This document shows, one piece after another, positions 54,189 through 63,044 of a stretch of 64,000 bases of DNA. The position numbers were made by a program, and so were the translations under genes. The notes under the pieces are model-generated. The model made no database searches. It was given only the letters and a program-made list of their open reading frames with translations, and was not told the DNA's origin. Source of the stretch: Rhizobium sp. Root1212 (GTDB taxonomy: Bacteria; Pseudomonadota; Alphaproteobacteria; Rhizobiales; Rhizobiaceae); NCBI RefSeq assembly GCF_001424985.1, contig NZ_LMDA01000028.1:96343-160342 (forward strand), given 5' to 3'. The stretch's first letter is position 1. The number at the start of each line of letters is the position of its first letter.

Positions 54189-54366
54189 TAAGGCGTTACA
54201 GCTATCGTCGATACCGTGCTGGCTAGGCGGGCCAATTCCAATAGAGACGGTTGCTTGCACTTCCGCAGCAATGCGCGCACTATATCCTCATCGCTGCCAA
54301 CCGATTGTGTAGGCGGCAGCGACCGAGGGTTACGACGTGCTCCCGCCTGCCAACCGGAGAGAGCAC

Positions 54367-54576
54367 ATGAGTAATCCGAGCTCGATTTCCAAGAATTCTT
54401 ATCTATCGCGACTTGATATGGCCGAGAAACTCCTTCGCAATAGGAATGACCTCTCGACGTCAGATGAGGTTCAACTTGCTGAACCTGATTTAGTTTGCGT
54501 ACACTGTGGTCGTACGTTCGCTTCCTCGTCCGCGATTGCACCGGAGTTTCACGTGTGCAACGAGTGCTTTGAATGA
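54367..54576 (+). CDS. Small zinc-ribbon-like hypothetical protein
   Basis: 69 residues with a C-terminal CVHCGRTF...FHVCNECFE, two CxxC pairs 20 residues apart that probably bind zinc. GAGAGAG upstream. The stop overlaps the next ATG. Function unknown. Confidence 0.65.
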   Translation: MSNPSSISKNSYLSRLDMAEKLLRNRNDLSTSDEVQLAEPDLVCVHCGRTFASSSAIAPEFHVCNECFE

Positions 54577-54947
54577 GCGCCGCCGAAAATATCGTAGAGG
54601 TTCGCTTTGATGGCACCTGCTTCGTAGTTGTGCCGCCCGGTAACGGTGACTGCTTGGAAAAGAGTTTTGAAAGACGGTTTGCGGCACTGTCATACGCTGC
54701 AACGTGCGCCCATCGATTGGGTATTGCGGTGCGTGACACCTCGTTCCAAGGCATGAGGCCGACTTCAAACCCGCAATTAACCGCTCCAAGGACACCCCCT
54801 GCTGAAGGTAGTAGGATTCGCGGCGCGTCGCCGCGCGGCGAGTTCGAGCGCGCCAAGGCGTATTCGTCTGCGAGGACGGCTGCCGATTTGCGGAATCTAC
54901 TCGCAAAAACCGAACGCTTACGGGCACTTCGGCTTGAAGGAAAATAG
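54573..54947 (+). CDS. Hypothetical protein coupled to zinc-ribbon gene
   Basis: 124 residues, ATG overlapping the previous TGA. A beta-rich start (IVEVRFDGTCFVVVPPG) is followed by a Pro/Arg-rich, probably disordered middle. No family recognised. Confidence 0.55.
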   Translation: MSAAENIVEVRFDGTCFVVVPPGNGDCLEKSFERRFAALSYAATCAHRLGIAVRDTSFQGMRPTSNPQLTAPRTPPAEGSRIRGASPRGEFERAKAYSSARTAADLRNLLAKTERLRALRLEGK

Positions 54948-54963
54948 CCCGTCAACTGGTAGG

Positions 54964-55170
54964 TCATGATTGACCTGCCAGTTGCTGAACCGGTGGAATC
55001 CCCTCGGGGCGCATGTTCCAAGAGGCAATCGCCTCCTCCTCTGTCTTGCCGTAGGTGTGCAGGAAGCGCTTGCCGGCGCAGGTGCATTTGACGCCGAACG
55101 CGCCAGCCCTGCGAACAATCGTAGGCGTGTCGTTTCCGCAGAACGGGCATGGCAAAAGCTTATCGGTCAT
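54964..55170 (-). CDS. Lar-like restriction alleviation zinc protein
   Basis: 68 residues: KLLPCPFCGNDTPTIVRRAG, then VKCTCAGKRFLHTYGKTEEE and AIASWNMR, the pattern of the Lar family (C-P-F-C-G ... A-I-x-x-W-N). Such proteins are carried by phages and prophages; Rac prophage Lar modulates type I restriction. The upstream coupled gene is on the same strand. Probably a phage-derived gene outside the main prophage block. Confidence 0.8.
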   Translation of the reverse strand: MTDKLLPCPFCGNDTPTIVRRAGAFGVKCTCAGKRFLHTYGKTEEEAIASWNMRPEGIPPVQQLAGQS

Positions 55171-55393
55171 GGTAGGCCTCCGTCGCCGCGGCGCGAGGCC
55201 AGGTGCGATCAATGAAGCCAATCAGGGCAGCGGCGTCTTCCATCGACAGCGTGTCGCCAAAGGCGGCGTAGCAAACGCGATCCTTGTGCTTAGCTTCCGA
55301 CCACGGAAGGTCGCTTTGGTCCCAGCCGGCCCATGCCGTGAGCCCTGCCGTTTCTGACGAGGTTGGCCCTAAGTCCAATTGCCTGCCGGCCAA
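55160..55393 (-). CDS. Hypothetical phage-type protein upstream of Lar-like gene
   Basis: 77 residues; TTG start at 55,391-55,393 (other starts possible). Text such as WSEAKHKDRVCYAAFGDTLS is protein-like. It overlaps the Lar-like gene by 11 nt. Family not recognised. Confidence 0.5.
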   Translation of the reverse strand: MAGRQLDLGPTSSETAGLTAWAGWDQSDLPWSEAKHKDRVCYAAFGDTLSMEDAAALIGFIDRTWPRAAATEAYHDR

Positions 55394-55414
55394 ATCCTGC
55401 GCGATAATTGAGGA

Positions 55415-55510
55415 ATGAGACTCGAGTGGTTTGAAATCGTCGCGCTTTGCTTGGCTGCATGCGGAGCGACGGTCATCATCGCCCTAGGTGTCGGTTTGTA
55501 CCTGGGCTGA
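55415..55510 (+). CDS. Very small single-TM protein
   Basis: 31 residues: MRLEWFEIVALCLAACGATV plus IIALGVGLYLG, one membrane helix with a short polar start. TGAGGA lies just before the ATG. Divergent from the 55,393 gene. Small hydrophobic proteins like this are common near phage genes; function unknown. Confidence 0.45.
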   Translation: MRLEWFEIVALCLAACGATVIIALGVGLYLG

Positions 55511-55785
55511 CGGCACTGCCACTTGACAAAGGGGTGGCAGGTATCATGGTCCCCTTCAAGCGGACTGACGGCTTCAAAGAACCGACGCATGCGGCGTGAA
55601 TGACGGGAATGACGGCGCGAAGCGGCCAACGCGTGGAGTTGGCTAGTTCTCAGCTTCCGCCAACTGCCGCCACTACCACTATGGCTGAGATGAATGCGAA
55701 AGACCGTATGCCCAAGCGTCGGCGCGACTAGCTGCAGCGCAGTGTTCGTCTGTAAATTTGCATGTCTGCAAACCTTCACAGCAAC

Positions 55786-55793
55786 TTCTAACT
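55786..55793 (+). repeat. Target site duplication, left copy
   Basis: TTCTAACT directly before the left IS66 end, identical to 58,629-58,636. Confidence 0.9.
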
Positions 55794-55853
55794 GTATGCC
55801 TCCGCCGAAGGCCGTCTGCCCTGATGTGTTGATTGGCTTTAAGTGCATGCCTT

Positions 55854-56261
55854 ATGTCATACGCTACAGTGATTTCCCCCGTTGAGGTTTTGTCCGCCGA
55901 TGATCTTGGTCGTCGGCGGGATTGGTCGGACGAAGAGAAGGTTCGGATCGTCGAGGAAAGCCTGCAGGGCTTTCGGCAGGGTTCGGCGACGGCGCGACGT
56001 TATGGGTTGTCGCGATCTCTATTGACGACCTGGCGTCGGGAATACCGGAACGGCCTTCTAAGCGCTTCGGCATCACCTGGCTTCATGCCGCTGTCGATTT
56101 CGCCGGCGGCGGCGGCATCTTGCGAGAAGGCCTCGCCGCCCCGGCCGGAAGATGACAAAAGGATCGAGATCGGCCTGCCGAACGGTCGACGGTTGACGAT
56201 CCCGGCGTCGCTTGATCCGATCATCCTCGCCCGGCTGTTGCCGGTTTTGGATGCGTCATGA
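55854..56261 (+). CDS. tnpA: IS66 TnpA accessory protein
   Basis: 135 residues of the IS66 OrfA/Transposase_8 type: WSDEEKVRIVEESLQGFRQG, SATARRYGLSRSLLTTWRRE, a helix-turn-helix that binds IS ends. Essential with TnpB and TnpC for IS66 transposition. ATG 55,854 gives the usual family start; ATG 55,833 is upstream in frame. It overlaps tnpB by 4 nt. Confidence 0.92.
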   Translation: MSYATVISPVEVLSADDLGRRRDWSDEEKVRIVEESLQGFRQGSATARRYGLSRSLLTTWRREYRNGLLSASASPGFMPLSISPAAAASCEKASPPRPEDDKRIEIGLPNGRRLTIPASLDPIILARLLPVLDAS

Positions 56262-56608
56262 TCGCCTTTCCGGCTGGTGTGAAGGTCTGGATCGCGGGTG
56301 GCGTGACGGACATGCGTTGCGGCATGAACAGCCTGGCGCTGAAGGTGCAGCAAGGCCTTGGCCGTGACCCTCATGGCGGTGAGGTCTTCTGCTTTCGGGG
56401 TCGCAAGGGTGATCTGATCAAGGTCCTGTGGCATGACGGGATCGGCATGTCGCTTTACCTGAAGCGGTTGGAAGCTGGAAAGTTCATCTGGCCGGTCAGC
56501 CAGAATGGCTCCGCTGTGCCGGTATCGGCGGCGCAGTTGGGATATCTCCTAGAAGGTATCGACTGGCGCAATCCACGCTGGACGCAGCGGCCTTCGAAGG
56601 CAGGTTAA
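56258..56608 (+). CDS. tnpB: IS66 TnpB (Orf2)
   Basis: 116 residues of the IS66 Orf2 family: MIAFPAGVKVWIAGGVTDMR, CGMNSLALKVQQGLGRDPHG, FCFRGRKGDLIKVLWHDGIG. Required for transposition, mechanism unclear. Full length. Confidence 0.95.
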   Translation: MIAFPAGVKVWIAGGVTDMRCGMNSLALKVQQGLGRDPHGGEVFCFRGRKGDLIKVLWHDGIGMSLYLKRLEAGKFIWPVSQNGSAVPVSAAQLGYLLEGIDWRNPRWTQRPSKAG

Positions 56609-56667
56609 TCGACTCCATTACTCTGTTTTTGTTGGGCTTTCAGCATGGTGCATGATAGCTTTCGGCT

Positions 56668-58302
56668 ATGGATGATGCTGCTTCGGAGATAGCCAGATTG
56701 CGCGCCGCGCTAGCGGCATCAGAAGCGCGTGCTACCTCCGCCGAGGCCGATCTCGCGCAGGTGCGCGCCGTCGTGACGACGTCCGAGGCGATGATCCGGC
56801 ACCTCAAGCTCGAGATCGCTAAGATGCGCCGCGAGCAGTATGGCCAGAGCTCCGAACGCCGCGCCCGGCTGATCGACCAGATGGAATTGCAGCTCGAAGA
56901 ACTTGAGGCCGATGCCACCGAGGACGAGATCGCGGCGGAACGCGTGGCAACGAAGATCACAAATGTCTCGGCCTTCGAACGCCGCCGGCCGGCCCGCAAG
57001 CCGTTTCCCGCGCACCTGCCGCGCGAGCGCTTGATTATAGAAGCTCCGTCGACCTGCACCTGCTGCGGCTCGGACCGGATCGTGAAGATGGGCGAAGACA
57101 TCACTGAGACGCTGGAGATCATTCCCCGCCATTGGAAGGTGATCCAGACGGTGCGCGAGAAGTTCACCTGCCGGGACTGCGAGAGGATCAGCCAGCCACC
57201 GGCACCTTTCCATCCGACTCCGCGTGGATGGGCAGGACCAAACCTGCTCGCCACGATCCTGTTCGAGAAGTTCGGCCAGCATCAGCCATTGAACCGACAG
57301 GCCGAGCGCTACGCCAGGGAAGGCGTCGGTCTCAGCCTGTCCACGCTGGCCGACCAGGTTGGTGCCTGCGCGACGGCGCTGCAGCCGGTCCATGATCTGA
57401 TCCGCGCACATGTGCTGGCCGCCGAGCGGCTGCATGGCGACGATACGACCGTGCCGCTCCTGGCCAGGGGCGCAACGAAGCAGGCAAGGTTATGGACGTA
57501 CGTTCGTGATGATCGTCCCTTCGCGGGCGGCGCGCCTCCTGCGGCACTCTTCTACTTTTCCCCCGATCGCGAGAAGACCCATCCCAACACGCATCTTGCC
57601 GGATGGCATGGCATACTGCAGGCCGATGCCTATGGCGGCTACAACGATCTTTATCGTCTGGATCGCAGTCCTGCACCGGTCAAGAGCGCGCTTTGCTGGA
57701 GCCATGCACGCCGCAAGTTCTTCGAACTGGCCGATATTGCCGGCAATGTGCGCAAGGGCAAACCTGCCGACGAGATATCGCCAGTCGCGCTCGAGGCCGT
57801 CGCCCGCATCGACGCGCTCTTCGAGATCGAGCGGGGCATAAATGGGAAATCCTCCGAGGAGAGACTGGTAGCGAGGCGGCAGTATGCGCGTCCGCTCGTC
57901 GAGGAACTGCACGACTGGCTCATAGCCCAGCGTTCTCAGATGTCGAAGCACAATCCCGTCGCCAAAGCGATCAACTACATGTTCGAGAAGGACGGACGGT
58001 GGGAAGCCTTCACGCGGTTCCTCGATGATGGCAGGCTTTGCATCTCGAACAATGCGGCCGAGCGCGCCCTGCGCGGGATCGCTCTTGGAAGAAAGGCGTG
58101 GCTATTCACCGGCTCCCAGCGCGGCGGCGAGCGTGCTGCCTTCATGTATTCCCTGATCGTCACGGCAAAGATGAACGATATCGATCCGCAGGCCTGGCTG
58201 GCGGATGTCCTCGCCCGCATGCCCGGCATTCCCGTATCGCGGCTGCCGGAACTGTTGCCGTGGAACTGGCCCGCCGGAAGCGCCCGGCAGATGGCGGCCT
58301 GA
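56668..58302 (+). CDS. tnpC: IS66 TnpC transposase
   Basis: 544-residue DDE transposase. An N-terminal leucine-rich helix (LKLEIAKMRREQYGQSSERR), a zinc-finger (CTCCGSDRI...FTCRDC) and a DDE core with Asp in HGDDTTVPLL, Asp in LQADAYGGYNDLY and Glu in NNAAERALRGIALGRK. Full length, with no internal stops. It overlaps the next ORF by one base. Confidence 0.96.
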   Translation: MDDAASEIARLRAALAASEARATSAEADLAQVRAVVTTSEAMIRHLKLEIAKMRREQYGQSSERRARLIDQMELQLEELEADATEDEIAAERVATKITNVSAFERRRPARKPFPAHLPRERLIIEAPSTCTCCGSDRIVKMGEDITETLEIIPRHWKVIQTVREKFTCRDCERISQPPAPFHPTPRGWAGPNLLATILFEKFGQHQPLNRQAERYAREGVGLSLSTLADQVGACATALQPVHDLIRAHVLAAERLHGDDTTVPLLARGATKQARLWTYVRDDRPFAGGAPPAALFYFSPDREKTHPNTHLAGWHGILQADAYGGYNDLYRLDRSPAPVKSALCWSHARRKFFELADIAGNVRKGKPADEISPVALEAVARIDALFEIERGINGKSSEERLVARRQYARPLVEELHDWLIAQRSQMSKHNPVAKAINYMFEKDGRWEAFTRFLDDGRLCISNNAAERALRGIALGRKAWLFTGSQRGGERAAFMYSLIVTAKMNDIDPQAWLADVLARMPGIPVSRLPELLPWNWPAGSARQMAA

Positions 58303-58601
58303 TGGCGCGCCCGACGCATGTCTACACGATCGACTACGTCGCCACGCTGATCGGCGAGAACCTCGAGTTGCTTGAAGAAATCGCCAGCAATTCCGACAAC
58401 ATCGACTACGGCGAGATGATCCATGTCTACGACGCCACCGACAAGGGCATCACAACCTTCACCGATCGTGGCATCGAGAGCCTGCAGGAGTTCCTCGCCG
58501 ACGTGCGGTCCTGGGAAGGCGGCGTTCGCCAATTCCTTCTCGACGAGCAATGTGATCCGGAAAAGATCGAACGCATCATCGCTGATGAGCCGAAATCATA
58601 A
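58302..58601 (+). CDS. IS66 passenger/accessory ORF
   Basis: 99 residues starting on the last base of tnpC (MARPTHVYTIDYVATLIGEN, EFLADVRSWEGGVRQFL). A fourth small ORF of this type is found in some rhizobial IS66 elements. Function unknown; it may be regulatory. Confidence 0.8.
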   Translation: MARPTHVYTIDYVATLIGENLELLEEIASNSDNIDYGEMIHVYDATDKGITTFTDRGIESLQEFLADVRSWEGGVRQFLLDEQCDPEKIERIIADEPKS

Positions 58602-58628
58602 GGTCCGCGGCCTTGGCCGGATGGTTAC

Positions 58629-58636
58629 TTCTAACT
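58629..58636 (+). repeat. Target site duplication, right copy
   Basis: TTCTAACT directly after the right IS66 end, identical to 55,786-55,793. Confidence 0.9.
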
Positions 58637-58890
58637 TCGCACCAGGACATATTAAACTGCAATGCTTTTATGGCGTTTACCTTGCCCCCAAAGCGCCACT
58701 CCTTTAGCCGAGGACGATTAGGTGACCAGGTATAGCGCTGCCTTTATCTCTTTGGAGTTGGGAACGGTCCAAGGACATAAAATTCAAAAAGGTGACAAGC
58801 AGTAACGACTGGCTCAGCTTGGTCTTTCACGCTTGCAGCCATGGTAGTACGGTCGGTAGCCGCATCGCGATGAGCAAAAGGAGAGTGTAA

Positions 58891-59913
58891 ATGCAGAACC
58901 TTCGCATCACCCTGGCACGGCGCCCGGTCGGCGCTCCGACACCGGCTGATTTCGCGATCGGGCATGCCGAAGTTCCTGAACCCAGCGAGGGCCAGCTCCT
59001 CCTGCAAGTCCTTTATCTGTCGCTAGATCCCTACATGCGCGGCAGGATGAGCGCGGCGAAGTCCTATGCCGAGCCAGTCGCCATAGGTGCCGTGATGGAA
59101 GGCGGTACGGTTGCAAGAGTACTGAAGTCCCGCCACCCGGACTTTGCTGATGGTGACTACGTTCTATCGCACTCCGGCTGGCAGTCCTACGCGATTTCGG
59201 ATGGCACCGGCCTGCGGAAGCTTGATCCTGCGGAGGCGCCGCTTTCCACTGCTCTTGGCATACTTGGTATGCCAGGCTTCACCGCCTATGCCGGACTTCT
59301 GACGATCGGACGCCCGAAAGAGGGAGAGACCGTTGTTGTAGCGGCGGCAAGCGGTCCCGTGGGTGCGACGGTGGGACAGATTGCAAGGCTGAAAGGAGCT
59401 CGAGCGGTCGGCATTGCCGGAGGCGAAGCAAAATGCAGATTCGTCCGAGAAGAGCTGGGCTTCGACGCCGTGGTCGATCATAGGGCACCAGACTTCGCCG
59501 ATCAGTTGCAGAATGCATGCCCTGAAGGGATTGACGTCTACTTTGAAAACGTAGGCGGTCACGTCTGGAATGCTGTTTTCCCTCTGCTAAACCCATTCGC
59601 TCGGATACCTGTTTGCGGACTGATCTCTCAGTACAACGACGCAACAGGCGCACATGCAGGCCCTGATCGTCTCCCGCTCGTCATGCGAGATGTACTCGGC
59701 AAGAGCTTGAATATTCGTGGTTTCATACAGCGGGAGTTTATCGATCAGCGGCCCGACTTCTACCGCGAGATGTCCTCCTGGATCCGGGACGGCAAGGTGC
59801 GGTACAGGGAAGATATCGTGGATGATCTTGAGAACGCTCCGGAGGCCTTCATCGGCCTTCTTGAGGGGCGGAACTTTGGCACGCTGGTCGTGCGCCTAGC
59901 CTCGGACGATTGA
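58891..59913 (+). CDS. NADP-dependent MDR oxidoreductase (CurA/LTB4DH-like)
   Basis: 340-residue medium-chain reductase of the zinc-free leukotriene B4 dehydrogenase/CurA subfamily, which reduces the double bond of enones with NADPH. Family features: LYLSLDPYMRGRMS, LGMPGFTAYAGLLTIG and the nucleotide-binding AASGPVGATVGQIARLKGA, then FENVGGHVWNAVFPLLN. Substrate unknown. AAAGGAGAG precedes the ATG. The 262-nt upstream region after the IS66 holds no gene and must carry the promoter. Confidence 0.9.
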   Translation: MQNLRITLARRPVGAPTPADFAIGHAEVPEPSEGQLLLQVLYLSLDPYMRGRMSAAKSYAEPVAIGAVMEGGTVARVLKSRHPDFADGDYVLSHSGWQSYAISDGTGLRKLDPAEAPLSTALGILGMPGFTAYAGLLTIGRPKEGETVVVAAASGPVGATVGQIARLKGARAVGIAGGEAKCRFVREELGFDAVVDHRAPDFADQLQNACPEGIDVYFENVGGHVWNAVFPLLNPFARIPVCGLISQYNDATGAHAGPDRLPLVMRDVLGKSLNIRGFIQREFIDQRPDFYREMSSWIRDGKVRYREDIVDDLENAPEAFIGLLEGRNFGTLVVRLASDD

Positions 59914-60078
59914 ACTGCTCTACAGCCTGTTGGCGTGATGCGGGTTGTCGCTGAAACTTCGGCGACATCTTCCTTCGGCAGCCCGATTTCACGCGATAGC
60001 TGCTCGTAGAACCTCTCCTGCTTCCGGTTCAGTCTTGGCCCAAAAGCATAAACGGGTACGAAACAGCGCCTTTCCAGT

Positions 60079-60948
60079 TCAGCTGGCAGCCGATGCTGTA
60101 CGGCGGTAGTCGAAGGGTGTCGTACCTGTCGCCACCTTGAACAGGCGTGTCAGGTGGCTTTGGCTGCTGAACCCACAGGCGGCGGCAATCTGTGCGATTG
60201 GCTCGTTGCCGGCGAGCATGCGCCGCGCCCGGTCGATGCGGCGGTTCAGGATGAAGTCGTATGGGGACACCCCGCACGTTTGTTGAAACATACGCTGCAG
60301 ATGGAATTCGCTCAAATCGGCGATAGCTGCAAGGTCCCTTAGCCTTATCGGCTGGGCGAGATTTGCCTCGATATAATCGACCAGTCGTCGCCGGAGCGCC
60401 GGTGCCAGACCACCACGCAGGACCAGCCGCCGTTCGCCACCATGGCGCGGGTCAGTGAAAAGCTGTTCAATAGCCAAGACGATGGCCTGCTCGGCGAGCA
60501 TGCGATTACCGGCGCGCGTCGCGGCGGCAAGTTGAACGAGAGAGTGAGCCAGTCCAGGGGCGTGGTCGAAGGTTGCTTCTGGCAGCAGCATGAGCCGCGC
60601 ATCGCGATCGAATGTTTCCGAGAAGAGACGGCGCAGCTCTTCGTCAGCCAAATACAGATGCACGAATTCGAACTTGTTGCCGATTTCCCATTCAGAAGAT
60701 GCACCCTGTGGCATGATACAAAGCGCACCGGGCCAACCTGTCACGCCGCCAAGGTCAATCAGTCGTGTGTCGTCCCCGCCGCGCAGGTAACAGCTGAGTG
60801 TATGTCCGTCTGCTCGCTCGTACCGCATGCGATCATGACTGTTGCGCCAGATTGCAGTCGCTCGGCCTTCCCCGAGGTCAAGCGAACTCACACGCTCGGC
60901 ACGAGCCGAGGCGGAAAGAGAGCTGAAGACGGTGGCTGTATGCAACAT
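60079..60948 (-). CDS. AraC family transcriptional regulator
   Basis: 289 residues: an N-terminal cupin-like ligand domain and a C-terminal AraC double HTH from about 190 (RLRDLAAIADLSEFHLQRMF, IAQIAAACGFSSQSHLTRLF, followed by TGTTPFDYRR). Convergent with the oxidoreductase and divergent from the EamA transporter, which is the most likely target. Confidence 0.92.
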   Translation of the reverse strand: MLHTATVFSSLSASARAERVSSLDLGEGRATAIWRNSHDRMRYERADGHTLSCYLRGGDDTRLIDLGGVTGWPGALCIMPQGASSEWEIGNKFEFVHLYLADEELRRLFSETFDRDARLMLLPEATFDHAPGLAHSLVQLAAATRAGNRMLAEQAIVLAIEQLFTDPRHGGERRLVLRGGLAPALRRRLVDYIEANLAQPIRLRDLAAIADLSEFHLQRMFQQTCGVSPYDFILNRRIDRARRMLAGNEPIAQIAAACGFSSQSHLTRLFKVATGTTPFDYRRTASAAS

Positions 60949-61108
60949 GAGCGCCTCTTGAAGGACAGCTACATTCTAAACAGACTGCTGGGTAATGCCA
61001 TCTTCGTTCAGGCAGTATCCACCTGCCTGGAAGTGATTTTCGCAAGATCGTGCACTAACCCTGGTTGGTGTTCGCGCTACTCGCCTCTCGAAAGCGAGGC
61101 TCCAGTCC

Positions 61109-62005
61109 ATGACGAATTTCATTCTCTTTCTGTCCACGGTGTTGATCTGGGGTACGACCTGGATTGCGATAGCGCTGCAGATCGGTCCGATGCCGGTGCT
61201 GCTTTCGGTCTTCTATCGGTTTGCGCTTGCGGCCGTCGTACTTGTCTGCGTGCTGACCGTCACCGGCCGCCTGAAGGTGCCGACACTGAGGCAGCAGCCT
61301 TTCATTCTTGTTCAGGCGCTTTCGCTCTTCTGCTGCAATTTCCTCTGCTTTTATTACTCGGCACGCTACGTGCCGTCTGGCCTGATCTCGGTCGTCTTCT
61401 CGCTCGCTACCGTCTACAACGCGATCAACGCGAGGATCTTTTTCAGCGAGAGGATCAAACCCCGCACACTCGTTGCGGCAGCCATGGGGATCGTCGGACT
61501 AGCGCTGCTCTTCGGGCCAGAGGTGTTTACCGGGATCAAAGGCGAAAGCTGGAAGGGCATCGCGCTTTCGGCACTAGGCACCCTCTTCTTTTCCTTCGGC
61601 AACATGGCCTCTCGCCGCAACACCGCTTCAGGCATAACACCATTGACGGCCAACGCCTGGGGCATGACCTATGGATCGATCGCATTGCTTGTCCTTGTGG
61701 GCATTACCGGTACGAGGATCGTTTTGCCTCCTGATGCCAGGTATCTTGCAGCACTGCTCTATCTCTCGGTAATCGGGTCAGTGGTTGGGTTCACTACCTA
61801 CTTGACGCTCGTGTCTCGCATCGGTTCACAGAAGGCAGCCTACGCGACGGTGCTCTTTCCCGTCGTCGCGCTGACGCTGTCGAGCCTGTATGAGGGCTAT
61901 CACTTTACCCCGCTTGCCATAGCTGGGCTCCTGCTTACACTTGCCGGGAATGTGGTCATATTTGCTCGGCTGCCGCAACGGTGGAATTCGGCTGCGCAGA
62001 ACTGA
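61109..62005 (+). CDS. EamA/DMT family transporter
   Basis: 298 residues with ten hydrophobic segments and two EamA repeats (FILFLSTVLIWGTTWIAIAL at the start; NAWGMTYGSIALLVLVGITG opening the second half). Inner-membrane drug/metabolite exporter family; substrate unknown. Divergent from the AraC regulator by 160 nt. Confidence 0.88.
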   Translation: MTNFILFLSTVLIWGTTWIAIALQIGPMPVLLSVFYRFALAAVVLVCVLTVTGRLKVPTLRQQPFILVQALSLFCCNFLCFYYSARYVPSGLISVVFSLATVYNAINARIFFSERIKPRTLVAAAMGIVGLALLFGPEVFTGIKGESWKGIALSALGTLFFSFGNMASRRNTASGITPLTANAWGMTYGSIALLVLVGITGTRIVLPPDARYLAALLYLSVIGSVVGFTTYLTLVSRIGSQKAAYATVLFPVVALTLSSLYEGYHFTPLAIAGLLLTLAGNVVIFARLPQRWNSAAQN

Positions 62006-62058
62006 ACACATGGAGCTGAACGAGTGGCTCCAGGCTTCCCCTGACGCTCAACACCTCG

Positions 62059-62949
62059 TTACGTTTTCCGCATGCTTCCCAGGATGCTGGCTCCGACGAC
62101 CAGTACAACGCCAAGCAATTGGAGGGGCACGAGAGCTTGTCCCAGGACCAGCAGCCCAATAGCAGCGCCAATGGCAGGTTCGAGGCTCATCAGCACGCCG
62201 AAGGAAAAGGTCTTCATGCGTTGGAGCGCGAAGTACTCGAGAGCGTAAGGCAGCAGCGGAACCATAATGGCCAGCAATGCGACCCGGATTCCCCCATCAG
62301 GTGACAGGTTTTTGAGGGCTTCGACTGCACCCAAGGGAAACGCCGCCAAAGCCGCGAACATCAGCGAGAGCGCCAAGCCTTCCAAGCCGGCAAAGTGCTG
62401 ACCGACGCGCTTCATCAAGATGATGTAGCTACCCCATCCGATGGCGGCGCCTCCTGCCAGAAGCACACCAGGGGCATTTCCCACCCAGGCTTCACCGTTC
62501 CAGGAAAGGCAGAATACGCCTACGGCTGCAAGTGAAGGGCACATGATGCGCCAGACCCCGCGGCCATAAAGCGCCGCAACGCTGAGCGGCCCAAGGAAGT
62601 CGATGGCCACGGCAAGGCTCAGGGGAATGTACTGTATGGAGGCAAAGAAACACAGGGTCATGATCGCCATGGCACAGCCGAGGGCCGCGGCGGAAAGCCA
62701 GCGCTGCAAGGAATAACGGCGGAGGCGCGGCCGCGCCAACAGCATCAGGAACAGAGCTGCAAAGGACAGCCGCAGCCATGTTGTGCCGAATGTCCCGAGT
62801 TCAAGCATGACGGGGCCAGATAAGGCTGCTCCCCACTGCACGCTCACCATTGACAGGGCGCAGAGGACGATGCCGGGAAAGCCACTGCGCAATGGCTTAG
62901 GCTTGGAAGCGCTATCGTTGGCAAGTGATGTGGTCGCTGTATCGGTCAT
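62059..62949 (-). CDS. EamA transporter, RhtA-like
   Basis: 296 residues, ten TM helices, two EamA domains. Resembles RhtA-type threonine/homoserine exporters (FFASIQYIPLSLAVAIDFLG, VLMSLEPAIGAAIGLLVLGQ). The latter is the conserved second-repeat motif. Likely exports amino acids or analogues; inferred. Divergent from the LysR gene with a 95-nt shared promoter region, so it is probably its regulatory target. Confidence 0.85.
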   Translation of the reverse strand: MTDTATTSLANDSASKPKPLRSGFPGIVLCALSMVSVQWGAALSGPVMLELGTFGTTWLRLSFAALFLMLLARPRLRRYSLQRWLSAAALGCAMAIMTLCFFASIQYIPLSLAVAIDFLGPLSVAALYGRGVWRIMCPSLAAVGVFCLSWNGEAWVGNAPGVLLAGGAAIGWGSYIILMKRVGQHFAGLEGLALSLMFAALAAFPLGAVEALKNLSPDGGIRVALLAIMVPLLPYALEYFALQRMKTFSFGVLMSLEPAIGAAIGLLVLGQALVPLQLLGVVLVVGASILGSMRKT

Positions 62950-63044
62950 GATCCTAATCTCGCTGTAGGTTGTTGCGCGATCATACCAGTCTGCTAGAAT
63001 TCAGAAACCCTGATAGTTGTGAGATTGATATAAGGGAAATTTAT

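Larger units (their letters stand above)
55794..58628 (+). mobile_element. IS66-family insertion sequence, intact
   Basis: 2,835 bp with imperfect terminal inverted repeats starting GTATGCCTCCG at the left and GTAACCATCCGG (read inward) at the right, about 20 of the first 29 positions matching. It carries tnpA, tnpB, tnpC and a fourth small ORF, all intact and overlapping, and is flanked by a perfect 8-bp duplication TTCTAACT, the length expected for IS66. The intact ends and genes suggest a recent and potentially active insertion. No gene is clearly disrupted. Confidence 0.93.

Noticed and set aside
59914..60078. Minus-strand text resembling a protein fragment (LNRKQERFYEQLSREIGLPK)
   Set aside because: No start, no family recognised, only about 45 codons; could be a gene remnant but cannot be supported.
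60442..61734. Plus-strand frame of 430 codons across the AraC gene and the EamA start
   Set aside because: Antisense to AraC and out of frame with the EamA transporter; no domain.
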